Shown: in pieces, positions 32,575 through 44,650 of the stretch
Numbering within the stretch: position 1 is the first letter of the stretch
Layout: every line of letters starts with the position of its first letter
Notes under the pieces: model-generated
The model's input: the letters and a program-made list of their open reading frames with translations, nothing else
Database searches by the model: none
What the model was told of the DNA's origin: nothing
Origin: Phlebiopsis flavidoalba
Taxonomy: Eukaryota > Basidiomycota > Agaricomycetes > Polyporales > Phanerochaetaceae
Assembly: GCA_035772785.1 (NCBI GenBank)
Contig: JAOCPU010000081.1
Coordinates: forward strand, 1-64,000
DNA length: 64,000 nt
Direction of reading: 5' to 3'
Position numbers and translations under genes: made by a program

Positions 32575-34579
32575 ATGGCCTCAGGCGAAGCACAACAGCG
32601 AACACCTTGCGCCGGTGATTCATTGGTAGATGTCTGTGGCACTAGTTGCTAATGTGACTCACAGGTCGCCTATTTGCGGCTGCGATCCAACTACGGCACA
32701 AAGGACAAGTACTGCCCGTTCCCCCCGGATATCTCGCTCTGACTAGCGTTTGTATGGTCGCTCCGCGTCTTTCGCATGGGAAATCTCATTGACACTATGT
32801 TCCCCCGCAGCCATTGTATCAAACACGCCTTTGCTCAATTGTTTTGTCCCTGACAGAACGAAGTTCCCGGGCAATGAGACTCAATGACTAGTCTCTGACC
32901 ACAGCTTCAAATGTAGCTGCGTCGCAGTGGAGATGGACCGAAGTAACCTACTACAAAGGCTTTCGCCTCCAGCTATATGGCTTTGCACAACCTAAACCGC
33001 GATGCCTTCGTCCTTCGCTACACTCCTCGCGTCCCAGTTCGATGCCCCCATTCCCAATCCCCAGTCTCAACATTATCAAACATCTGAAGGCAGAGTTTCC
33101 CCCAATCTCAACACCTGACCGTCGTCCCCACCTTCCCCGGGCAATATCCCTTTCCGCGTATCTTGCATCCATATCCATCGAGCCCTCTGTCGTGGAAGAA
33201 GAGACTCACAGCGTCGCCCATTACATGATCAGACCCGGAAAGTTTACCTCGAGGCCATCGCAGGCATTTCTTTCTTTCACTTTTTTACGAATCTACCGAC
33301 ATCCGGCCTGTTCAAAGCGTCGTGGATCAGCGACTGCCGCGGGTACGAGATGTACCACCATCGTCTTCTTCCCCGGCGAGACCGACGCTGTGGGGAAGCA
33401 GCTGACAGAAGAGGTGTACAAATGGGCAAACGAGCTTAAAGAGGAGATTTGGGGTGTTCGAGGGCGGGCACTGGCAGAAGGACAAGAAGCTGTATAAGGC
33501 TGTCCAGACGGCGAACTGGGACGACGTCGTGCTCGACGTCAAGTTCAAAGAGGGCCTCAGGCGCGATACGCAGACGTTTCTTCGCCAATAAAGACGCGTA
33601 CGACTCGATAGGTAATCACGTGGAAGCGTGGTATCCTTCTGCTGGGACCATCCCGGAAATGGAAGACCGAGTCGATCAAAGCCCTCTTGAGCGAGACGAA
33701 GGACGTCAACCCTCTATACGTAAAGTCTTTTACGACACGCAGGGTAAGTGCCACACCCTGTGCTGAGGATTCATTACCGCTGAAGCCCCTTCAATAGGGC
33801 CCGGAACAAGGCATTCGCGATATCTTCAATCACGCAAGGACGCATGCTCCATGCATCCTTATCCTCGAGGATTTGGACTCCATGTTGATCCAGGAGGCAC
33901 GGTCGTTCTTCCTCAACGAGTTAGATGGCCTGGTGAGCAACTCGTTTTCTTTGTCTGTATTTCTCAGCTTATTTCGCGCATAGGCTGACAATGCCGGCAT
34001 CCTCACTATCGCGACCACCAATCACCCTGAGCGCATCGACGACGCTATCCTGAACAGACCGTCGCGCTTCGACGTGAAGTATAACTTCACGCTCCCTGAC
34101 GTTGCCCTACGCAAGGAATTTGCGACGAAGTGGCTGGCCAAGGTCAACAAGCTTGCCGCCAGTACTGGCGTCGAGTTTGCATCGCCCGAGGCAACTGCCT
34201 TGGAGGTCGCGGCGAAGACCGACACTTGGTCATTTGCCTTCCTCAAAGAACTGTACGTCCTTCACCGCGACTTGATGCTTCAAGTGACTGACCTCTTATA
34301 ACCCTAGGTTCGTGTCCTTCCTCCTCCGCTTGGCCCACGATAAGTCTCTCCGCAAGACTGGCGTCGAGGTTCCGTTCGAGTCGGCGGAGGCCTTGCTCAT
34401 GAAGCAGATCGAACAGCTGGCTGCGCAAATCATCAAAGTACAGACTGAAGCCACTGAGCCCCCTGCTGGGAGCTCGACTCGTGCAGGTCTCGTTTTCCCC
34501 GTCCCAGATGGGACAAGTCATGGCCACTGGTCGAGCGGGTGCTCTGGCTGTACATGCACACTCGGGTGTGAATTTCTAG
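32575..34579 (+). CDS. AAA+ ATPase (BCS1/proteasomal-type AAA core)
   Basis: An N-terminal part can be followed through YKGFRLQLYGFAQPKPR, HYMIRPGKF and the block EEVYKWANELKEEIW (33401-33450). Then GHWQKDKKLYKAVQTANWDD precedes the AAA core. Walker A is visible as WKRGILLLG (33620-33646) followed by a motif that reads P-P-G-N-G-K-T-E only if one base is skipped and one added. Then SIKALLSETKDVNPLYVKSF, GIRDIFNHAR, CILILEDLDSML (Walker B with ED), FFLNELDGLADNAGILTIAT, TNHPERIDDAILNRPSRFDV (second region of homology, arginine finger) and LLRLAHDK. The core resembles fungal BCS1-like AAA ATPases of unknown role rather than mitochondrial BCS1 itself; no targeting sequence or TM helix is clear. 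The first exon at 32575 (MASGEAQQRTPCAGDSLV) is a guess, and the C-terminus may run to 34935. Confidence 0.8.
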
Positions 34580-35138
34580 ACGTCAGAGTACCTTGTTCCT
34601 TTGAGCAGTTTAAATTCGAACCGTTGTATAACCGGGAGCTTATGATCCTTGCATTCAATGTACCATTCGCAAAAAAAAAAATGTACGAGTCCGAGATCCG
34701 AACAATTCTTTGTGGAATTTTCGAAATAGTCGCTCGGGATTTCTATGCCCGTCAATTTTGTGTGTATGTCCCCGATCGGGAGCTTATAAGCGCTTTCTAT
34801 TCGATCTTATCAGGCTCAATAGCTATATTTTATAGTCACCAGCTCCGCCCTGACCGGGCCCGTCGGTCACAATGGCGAGTTGCTCACGGATTGGTTGTGC
34901 CTTCCTCGATCACAGACTGGCAGAAATCCGCCTGAGACCGCGCGCACTCAACGCGCGCATCAAAGCTTGCCAGCGAGTCACGTTCGCGTCGCGGCCGCCC
35001 CGGCACGAAAGCTCATGGTTGCTAGCCAGAAAACGTATAAGAAAAGTCCAGCGTAGGCCTACGAAGTCGCCGTCCTACCCCGCACTTCGTCTGGGACACT
35101 CCTGTAATCTTTCTAACATTTTTAGCATCTAGCCTTCA
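34580..35138. other. Intergenic or 3' tail, no confident gene
   Basis: The AAA frame stays open to 34935 but loses any domain similarity, and contains a 12-base A run near 34670. It may be untranslated sequence. Confidence 0.35.
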
Positions 35139-38100
35139 TGTCGGTACTACGCGTCCGACCAGGTCGTTTTTTCAGCCCGGGCTGAATACCACTACCCCAA
35201 GTGTGGCTGCGTACGTTCTTGGAGTATTGTTTGTGCATGTATTCGACTAATGTGCATGTTTAGTGAGCTCATTTCGCTCCCCGCTACGCCATGGTTAGAC
35301 GAGCGTATGATTCCGCTTTACGTGGCTGCATTGTCACTGCTGGCCGCAATTGGAGGCCGCATGATACCAGGAAAACAACGTGAAGAACCGGGAGCTTTCC
35401 ACTTCGGCTGAAAGCACGGAGGGCTTCGTCACACGACACGGCGGATTGTCCATCTTGACGGCGAAAACTCTTCGCTTGGCGGCAACAACGGCCCTGCTGG
35501 TCCTGACAGCTTTGTCCTCTTGTCAAAGAGCATGGTCTGGTGGCAATCTCTCTGCTACATTGTCTCTGGTTAGTCTATTTTCCATCCACTTATGTCGTCT
35601 CAATATATGATACAACTTTTTTTTTTTTTGCGTTCTGCAGGTTTATGCGACTGTCCTGGGACTGCTGAACGTCGCAGCACCTCGCCGCCATCGTAGTCTC
35701 ACGTACTCTCGTCACTTATCCTTGGTCTTGCTTAGCATCTTCGCCGTATTTGCTTACCGCGACATATGGCCCCTTATGACGTTTACACTTCGCCCTTTGG
35801 ATGAGAGGGAAGGCACCACGTTATGGGTGAAGATAACGGCTCTTCTTGTATTCGCGGGGGTGCTTTGAGCCCTTGTTTGAGCCATATCCTTATATACCAG
35901 TGGATCCAAAGGTGATCATCTACTTTTTTTTTTCTCATTTTCTTGTATCAAATTTTACCAACAATTACCCCTTCCAGAACCCTATGTCCCAGCCGAACCC
36001 AGAGCAAACGGCCTCAATTGCGTCCTTTGCCTTTTATGTGTTCCTTGATCCCATGGTTTTGGCGTGCCTACAGGGTCGCCGCACCTTCCGCACGACCAGC
36101 TGCCCCCTTTGTGTGACTACGACGAGGTGAAATATCTCATCAAGAAGGATTTCGAGGTTTGTCCGCTACAGTGGCAGTGTTTCCAAGCTTGACTGTTTTA
36201 TAGGCTTTGGATCCCCGGTCTGGCGCAAGAATCGCTCGCTCCTCTTTGCGTTTCTCAAGGTCTTCAAAGTCGAGTTCATTTCTCAGGTTTTGATACTGGT
36301 CACGGAAGTATGCAGAGTTTCTCATTGACGTGAATCTTGATCTGATGTACGTCCTGGTTAGGCCTTCTTCAAACTTGCGGCTCCAGTCGGAATCAATAGG
36401 CTGCTAAAGTATGCCCCAGCCTGCTCGTAGCTGAACCCTGACTTACGCGATTGTTGGAAGCTACCTCGAACAGGAAGAAGACGCGTCTTCAACTCCCATT
36501 ACGGTACGGCCTTGGGTATGGATCATAAATCCCCCTGTGGATCGCAATGGGCCCCATGATAGACACCCTCCTGCTCCAACTCTACGAGTTCATCTCGGTA
36601 TTTGCATTATGTTTTTTTTTCGCATCGCCCTTCCTGACACACCACTTCAATCTTGTTTCGTTTTATAGAGCGGGAGTCCTTGTCCGCACAGAAGCCTTGG
36701 TTACAGCTTTGCCTATTCGATCACTCGTTGAGGATACGCCTAAAAGCTGAGACTGGGTGTCAGGTGAAGACAAGACGTTCGGACGAGGAAACGAAGGAGA
36801 CCAAAGGAAACCTCGTGGGACGAATAACCACAAACAATCTTGTAACTAGTGATTTGGATAGCATTGGTCAGGGGTCGCGAGTTCTTGTCCTTGGGTAAAG
36901 CTCCTCATCGTGGGTATTCATTCGTGACACGCTCACATTGATGATGAATTCCAGCTATTTCGGTCCCAGTCCAGGTGATACTGGCGACTTGGTTCCTCTA
37001 CATCGTTCTAGGATGGAGGTGAGCTGGTCTCATCTCATTCCAGGCCCCGGTATCTTAACCATATGCCCCAGTGTCTTCGTAGGAATGGCGGTCATGATCG
37101 CTTTGTTTTCCCTGTACGCTCAGCGAAATTCGGGGGAATGGATTGACAAGCTTCAAAAGTCGAAAATGGCCGCCGTACGTCAACGCCCTAGATTATATCA
37201 ACGGCATAACTGACCATGTTGTAGACCGACTCACGCGTACAAACAGTCACAGAGAGTACGTTATGATGCTTATTTTTTTTTAGGATTGATGGACTCATCA
37301 AACTGTTCCTTCAGCGATCAACGTCCTGCGAATGATCAAGCTCTTCGGTTGGGAGAAGAACGTCCAGGAAGACATCGACCAGAAACGTAAAATAGAGGGT
37401 GGATCTTGCGACGAGGTCGCGAATGATCGATGTGTTGAACTTCTTCGTTGGGTATGCATCTTTCCTACACAGGTGGGTCAGCTCGACTCACGATCGCACA
37501 GTCACACTGTCCCTCTTGTGCACATGGTTGTCACATATGCCACATTCGTGAGTCAAATAACGTTTCATTTTTCTCCTTCACTCTTGCTGAGATCCTGTCG
37601 ATTAGACCCTTATCATGAAGCAAAGCCTGACTGGTAAGCTAGCTGTAGCTCGGGGAGGCGTATACTCATCGTCTTGCAGCGTCTATCGTCTTCTTCTCAT
37701 CTATGACTGGTACGTATTGCCTGTTATGACTGGGGAAAGCACTTATTTGAATCTTCATAGCGTTTGATATGCTTCGCTCTCAACTGCGTAATGTCTCACA
37801 GTCCATGTCGACTCTTATCTCAGGTATTTGATTTTTTCTCTTGAAAGCGGAGCCTTGCTGACAATTTGACTAGCCAAGGTTTTCCGTCGGCCGTGTGGCT
37901 GACTTTTTGTGGAACGTCAGTGATTGCTCCTCGCTGGATTTCTTGTTCTCATTTTCGGATAGACCGAGTTATTAGATGTCTACGATGATGCCTTCGGTAT
38001 ATCTACGGGAACAACTCGAAGGGTACAGCCGGGATCTCGGCTTCAGTGGGGCCAGCTTCACCTGGGCAAAGGGAGAGGGAGATGAACAGCGAGTCGGCTC

Positions 38101-41100
38101 AAAGCTTCCGTCTCCCAAATCAAGGACGAGGTCGTCTTCAAGCGAGGAGCGGTCAACATCATCACCGGTCCTACAGGCTCTGGAAAAACGTCCGTGCTTA
38201 TGGCCCTGTTGGGCGAGATGCACTACGTGCCTCTGAGCGGGGCGTCGTGGGTGAACTTACCCAAAGACGGCGGAGTTGCCTACGCCTCACAAGAGTCCTG
38301 GGTTCTGAACGCTACCAATCAAGGTGAGTTAGTCGTTGGATCGTGGTGTGCTACCTACTAAAATCTCCCAGGAAAACATCATACTCGGACATCCGTACGA
38401 CGAAGCCCGCTATAAGAAAGGTTTTGCTTCGTCCAATCTATGTAACATAGCAAAACTCACGTAATCATGTTCTCTTCGCGAATGTCCTGTATCAGTGCGC
38501 GTTGAACACAGGAACCTCCGTGTTCTCACTCAAAGCTGGCGACGAAAACGGAAGTGGGTGAAAAGGGACTTACCCTAAGGCGAGTATCTAAGTTTGTTGA
38601 GCGTTATTAACTATGTCATCTGACAAACGCATACAGCGGTGGACAAAAAGTGCGTTAGCTCACATCAAATGTTTAATCATTCAATAACAATATGAAGGCC
38701 CGGATCACGCTTGCTCGTGCAGTTTACTCCTCGGCCGAGATACTACTTTTGGACGACGTATGTTTCGGACCCTCATAAACTTGCTCCACCCCCCCCGGCA
38801 TCTCTTGACTCACATATTATGTAGACATTGGCTTCTCTGGTACGTCCGATGATACTGACCCTGAAAACATTACTAATATTCCGCAGGACGTACACACTGT
38901 GCGCTAGTGGGTCGTGGACAAGTGCTTGAAGGGCGACCTAGTCAAGAACCGCACAGTTCCCTTGTGGTAGGCCCGCCCCTGTGCCTTGCCGCGATTACAC
39001 TCACTAGAAACACTATGCTAGACTCACAATATTGCCGCCACTCGATCTCTTGCCAGGTTCGCCGTTTCTGTAGGATCAGACGGTGTTGGTTGCTCCTGGA
39101 CAGGTCTTCGACATTCTCGACGAGAGCACTGAGGGAGTATCACACGAAGCCGAAGCGCTCGAGCTCGACGAGCTGGAGGATAAGAATTTGGAAGCAGTGC
39201 CTGACGCCAAGGAGGGCCAGCTTGTTGTAGATGAGGAAATTGCAATTGGTCGTGTAAGCTGGCAAGCATGTGAGTACCGAAAGATGGTCCCACTAATGAT
39301 ATCGACCCGACTAACACACTTTCAGTCAAGATGCTACTGGTCTCCATGGGCGGAAATTGGCCGATTTGATCTGGTCCCAAACTATCATCGGTCTGGCTCT
39401 TTCAGAATTCTTCGATGTCATCGAAATATGGTGGCTCGGTCAATGGGCTCAGGCATACGCAATCCAACCTCATGACTCCGTGAGGGTCGGATAGTGAGTC
39501 GTGACGTGCGATCATTTGGGTACATGCGCTAAGGCAAATACCACTACAGCTATCTCGGTATATATACGGCGCGATCATTTTCTCCGTCGTCTTTTGGAGC
39601 ACCTGGGGACATATATTCCAATTTATCGGAAGGAACTACTCATCGAGAGCCCTGAACTCCAAGCTGATGTCTTCTGTACTGGGTAGTACTTTCAGGTATG
39701 ATCTTTTTCATCTTCCTGTGGGACGTCTCTAATTTGTGTAGATGGCTTGATGTTACCCCTGTCTCACGAATCCTGACTCGATGCACCAAGGACTTGCAGT
39801 CAGGTTCGGGAACCCACTCACTATGCGCTCTATTCAACTCATTTCTTTCCAGTTCGACGGACCTGTCCAAGGCTATCTGAGCGTTTTCTGTAAGCTACCA
39901 CAACTTCGCGTCTACTATTTGCTCACGTATCCCGGTACTTCCAGTCATTGTCACCGTCAACATGTTGATCAAACTCTCCGCCGTCATCATCTACACTCCC
40001 GTGTTTCTCGTACCGGCCATCCTGACCGCCCTGCTTGGAGGCTGGATTGGACGAGTTTTACATTCAAGCCCAAATGTCGGTCAAGAGAGAACTCTCCAAT
40101 GCCAAGTCCCCGGTTCTCAGTGTGTTTGGTGGCGCAATTAGTGGTCTTGGTGAGTATTCATAATATCCGCGTGTGCTTTCTACTGATAATATACCGATTG
40201 TTAGTGTCTATTAGAGCCTATGGATCGCAGCAGTACTTTAGATATCAATTGTTGCAACACATCGATCACTACACCAGGGCTTCAACGGCCTTCAACAACC
40301 TCCAACGGTAAAAAATACGGGGCCACACATGTTCTACCTAAACTGCACTCATTGTCTTGCAGGTGGATTGCCGTTCGCATCGACACGCTGTCAGCAATGT
40401 TCTCCACGGCCGTTGCATTTTTATCTGGTTTACAGCGGCTACTCGGCAAATCCTTCCAGCATTGGCTTCATTCTGACTGTTGCAGGTGAATAAATCAACA
40501 CTCGCACATTTCCTCCAGCTCATTAATATCCGCCTAGTCAATTTTACGGAGATGGTTTTATGGAGCGTGCGCATGTACAACGGCTTTGAAGGTATATATA
40601 CTCGCTCTCTCAATTATGTCGTTACTCACCATCGTGGTATCATCAGTCAACTCTAACAGGTTTGAAGCCTATACCCGCCACATTGATCCATGCTGAATAG
40701 TTGTCAGTTTGGAGCGCATCCACCAGTACATGACCATTGAGCAAGAGCCCAATGGCGGCGATATTCCTCCGGCTTACTGGCCTTCTAGCGGTACACTGCG
40801 AGTTCAAAAGCTGTCGGGCGCGATACTCTCTGGCACGTCCTTGCATCATTTTACTATCTTAATCTCTCTCAATTCAATTACTTCTAGGATGGTCCTACCA
40901 TATTGAAAAGACATTTCCTTTTGAGATCCAATCAGGAGAGCGCGTAGCTATCGGTAAGCAACATAGCTGTGGGACCTGCATCAGCTGACAAAGTTGGTTT
41001 TGTAGTTGGGCGTACAGGTGCCGGAAAATCGACCATGACATTGGCATTATTACGTTGCATTCCCACTGAAGGGTTCGTCGTACTGGATGGCGTTGCGACT

Positions 41101-41889
41101 GGCGCAATAACTCTCGAGGCGCTACGGTCGAACGTGACCGTGATTCCGCAAATGGTACGCACATACGCGGTCTACAGAATCCTTTGTCGATCTCTCTAAA
41201 ACGTTGTTCTAGCCCGAATTGATGAGCGGTACTCTGCGTCGCAAACCTCGACCCGTTCACCCAACATGATGATGTAGCGGTTCTGAACGATGCTTTACGC
41301 TCTGCTGGCTGGTTCTCCTCACGGTCTGCACCGGACGAGAGCTCTACAGCCCTAGATACCGAAATCGGCCGGCGGGGGAGGGAACACTTGTCCGTGGGAC
41401 AGCGGCAAATAATTGCCACTCAGAGGGCCAGGGCCATGGTGCGCCAGAGCAAGCTCTTGATCTTGGATGAGGCCACCCTCTGCCATCGGTAGGTCAAAAC
41501 GCCACTTGGATGATAGTTCTGGCTCACGATTGGCTCAGACTATGAAACCGACGCTGTCGGTCATTCAAAGTTCTCTCAGAACCGAACTCAAGAGCGATGT
41601 GACGGTACGCGTGATCACCATCGCTCACCGACTTCAGACGATTATGGACTACGACAAGATCGTAAGTGGACAATCATCTTGACCTGATACGTTGCTCACC
41701 AAACCGCTTTCAGATGGTGCTCGACGGCGGTCAGCTGGCAGAATTTGACACGCCTAAAGCCTTGTTACAGAAGAAAGGGATGGTCTTCTACATTCCCTTG
41801 TGGAAGCAAGTTCAGACAAGGACACATTATATGCGCTTGCTGAGACTGGAAGCTCTCGAACGCTGCGTCTTGGGTGCGTTAGTTTTTGA
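35139..41889 (+). CDS. Full-length ABCC (MRP-type) transporter
   Basis: ABCC exporters move conjugates, drugs or metal-thiol complexes across the plasma or vacuolar membrane. Layout: TMD0 with IPLYVAALSLLAAIGG, HLSLVLLSIFAVFAYRDIWP and FEPYPYIPVDPK (35300-35910); TMD1 with FLKVFKVEFISQ, LAAPVGINRLL, AATDSRVQTVTETINVLRMI and KLFGWEK. NBD1: ITGPTGSGKTSVLMALLGEM (38160-38222; Walker A), VAYASQESWVLNAT (Q-loop), LTLSGGQKARITLARA (signature, split by an intron), EILLLDD. A charged linker with EALELDELEDKNLEAV follows. TMD2: FDVIEIWWLGQWAQAYA, YLGIYGAIIFSVVFWSTWG, AISGLVSIRAYGSQQYF. NBD2: VGRTGAGKSTMTLALLRCIP (41007-41065), LSVGQRQI, SKLLILDEAT, IAHRLQTIMDYDKI (H-loop). It contains well over ten short introns and many frame steps. 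Start is uncertain; the ATG at 35139 is the nearest candidate. A close paralogue lies inverted at the right edge. Confidence 0.92.
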
Positions 41890-42252
41890 CCGGGGACTCG
41901 GAGGACGTCTGTGCGGCGTGATGTATCTAGATATAGCCGGCTAGCATCGTTCTTTCTTGCCTGGCTAGTACGATATCCTCAATAAACATGTGCGGAGATG
42001 ATACGTCCTGTTTTCTCATCCGCCTTTAGGAGTTGTGCTGTCCGAAAGTACATACCCGGTGATAGGACGTATGCGCGCTGCTCGAAGAACGAGATCAGAA
42101 AAATCCCGCAGGCATGGCCTCAAACGACTCAGATATTATGGCCTACTGGAACCCTTCTGCTATTTTACATGATACGGTGCGCGGGATTATATACAAGAAA
42201 ATTATACAGCGTACATTAATTGAGGGTATGTTCCAAGCTGAATAGATATATA
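41890..42252. other. Intergenic between convergent genes
   Basis: Spacer between the ABCC stop and the SNF2 stop on the other strand. No motif is visible. Confidence 0.5.
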
Positions 42253-44650
42253 TCACTCAATAGCCTCTCCCATCATGCCAGCCAAAGCATCACACCACCC
42301 TCATCGACCGGAGCTTCATATACCGCTGAGTGGGAAAGCGGTCTTGCTCTGCGCATCGTCGTTCCCATTCTCTCCATCCTCACCTGACTTCCAGGGCCCT
42401 TGCCGACGGTCCACAAATACCTCAGGGCTCCTGTCCAGCAGCGTGTCCAGTCCTTCTGGCTGGATGACACTCTGGCCCTCGAGCGGCAAACGCGTATGTG
42501 CTCGCCTTCAAGGCGTAGCATCTGCGCTGGCGACCTCGGCCATCGACTCTGCCTTGTTTCTTTCGCTGGAGCACCCGCGTTTGGAGCTGCCATAGGTGCG
42601 CGGAACTTGCCCTTGGCGATATACGAGGGCCTCGAGCTTGCGCTTCTCTGTGGCGCGTTGCATGATCTTTGTTTCGACCGTGTGTGCGTTACGAGTCGGA
42701 AGAGTGAGTAACGGGCTTTCGTTTGGCCGATCCGGTGGGCACGATCCTGCGCCTGGAGATCCTTTGAGGATTCTGTCGAGGGAAGAAGAGATATATGAAG
42801 CGTAGTCAAAACGATGAGACATGTAAATATATACCCAATCTTGGTCGTAGAAAATGACGGTATCTGCGGCTACCAAATTGAGACCCAAACCTCCCGCCCC
42901 TCGGTACGTGCTGAGGGGAATAGTTTTCGGAGCATCTGGATCCTCGCCGCCATTCTGGAAGCGGGATACCTCTTCTCTTCGAGTGGTCATCGGAGTGGAT
43001 CCGTCAATACGACAAATCGACCATCCCTTGAGTTCAACGGCCCAGTCCTGTAGGTTTAATGTGAGTGCACCTGATCTCAGAACACACCAGTGTTTTAAAC
43101 GCACCTCAATAATATCAAGCATGGTGGTGAACTGACTAAACAGCAGTACTTTATGCTTTCTCTGGAACAACTCGCCGATGAGCTGATCGAGCAACATCAT
43201 CTTACCACTTGCGTTCACGAGCTCTTGGTTCAGTATGGGTTGCATGGTAGTCGGATCTGTCGGCCAGTCGAAGAGGAAGGGATGCGAGCAAACTTTGCGG
43301 AGTTGCATCACGGTGTTCTGCAGCTTCATGTTTGTTCACTTTCTTCACTGTAAATGAATGTGATCAGGAAAATATATCGTGGGTTTTGGGCCCAAACGTA
43401 CGTTGTGACTTGTACTATGTTGGGGGTGCCACTCCCTGCGCGAGCTCTTCTGCAGTCTTCGTCTGTTCACGTCTGGCCTTCCTCCGCCTCGAGCTCCCCA
43501 CTCTCGAGTTTCCGGAAATACTCATTATCATTCCCGTCCTCATCATACTTCCGCCGTCTTTGGGCGCACCTGCCTTCTGCCCCCGAGTGGTCCGTACAGG
43601 CTTTTCAGCATCGGCATCGGCATCCTGCTTGGGTCTCAGTGTTCTCGTCTGAGATCTTGCCAGCTTTCATGAGTAGCGCGCGCGCAAATGTCCGTTAAGC
43701 ACGGCGTCATATACTTCGCGCTGCTTGACGACTGAGCGGGGGCGTACAACACGTATTCTTTCTTCGGCGGAAGACTCGACTCGACATCGACCTTGAGTCG
43801 GCGAAGGAGAAACGGACGGAGGATCGCGTGCAGCGTATTGATAAGCTTTGTCGCGCGCGGAGAGAGGAGCAGAGTAGGCTGCAGTCGATGGGAGGGAGAA
43901 CCATTCCTGGAAGGTGTCGAGATCCTTGAACCAACCTCCGGGAGGACAAAGTTAAGGAGAGACCACAGTTCGGCGAGATTGTTCTGTGATTCGGTAAGCA
44001 ACGCCGCTCGGCAAGCTTTTTTGTAACGTACATGTAGAGGCGTGGCCAGTCAAGACCATTCTCCCCGTTGCAGAGGGAGGAGACTTGAGGTCACGCATAA
44101 GTTTACACTCCCATGTTCTTCAATCGATGACCCTCATCGACGACGACGAACCCCCCCACTTGTACATACTCAGCTCCGCGTGATCTTTCATGACAATTTC
44201 GTACGTTGTAAGGACTACGGGGAATGTCGTCTTCTGGTTCAGAGGAGGTCTGATGTGTCATCTTTCAGCCTCTTCTTCCTCGTCATCTTCGTCGGACGTA
44301 TGCCCTCGCCTCTTCCCCCCCCGAGAAATGGTTTGCAAAAAAAAAAAAAAAAAAACGGGAAAAAAGCGCCGCCCCCCCCCCCGAGGGGGAAGGTTTTTTT
44401 TCGACTTTGAGCTTGAAGCTTTTTGCGTGCGGGTGCGGGATTCTTTCCTTCCGAACGTCGTGACTTCGACTTTCCGGTCATCGCAGCGGCCGGCGGCGCA
44501 TAACCCCACAATTGCCTGGGGCCAAGCCACCATCTCTTACGATCGCTTTTTTCGGGTAAAGACCAATTTTTTTTGTTTGTGGTTCTTCGGCATACTCCTC
44601 ACGCTCTTTCTCGCCGAGCGTCTTGGTAAAATAATGCACACAGGGATTTG
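42253..44650 (-). CDS. SNF2-family helicase, HELLS/Irc5-like, with motif I not found
   Basis: SNF2 ATPases move nucleosomes; the HELLS/LSH/Irc5 branch acts in chromatin and repair. From the N-terminal side: FPVVLTTYEIVMKDHAELSM (about 44215-44170), VVVDEGHR (motif II, about 44145-44125), NNLAELWSLLNFVLPE (43980-43930), LHAILRPFLLRRLKVDVESS (43840-43780), QLRKVCSHPFLFDWPTDP (43300-43245), KVLLFSQFTTMLDIIE, WSICRIDGSTPMTTR, GLGLNLVAADTVIFYDQDW (42905-42850), QDRAHRIGQTK (motif VI), KRKLEAL. The C-terminus reads GIYEAPVDEGGDALAGMMGE when frames are joined, with TGA at 42255-42253. Before the VLTTYE block lie an acidic HTSDEDDEEEEAER and a Lys/Arg-rich stretch with GEKEREEYAEEPQ near 44600, but no Walker A. 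The gene is either truncated or its first ATPase lobe is lost in a badly resolved segment. Confidence 0.82.

Noticed and set aside
35139..44650. Secondary-metabolite cluster around the ABCC transporter
   Set aside because: No polyketide synthase, peptide synthetase, terpene cyclase, P450 or tailoring enzyme is visible nearby.
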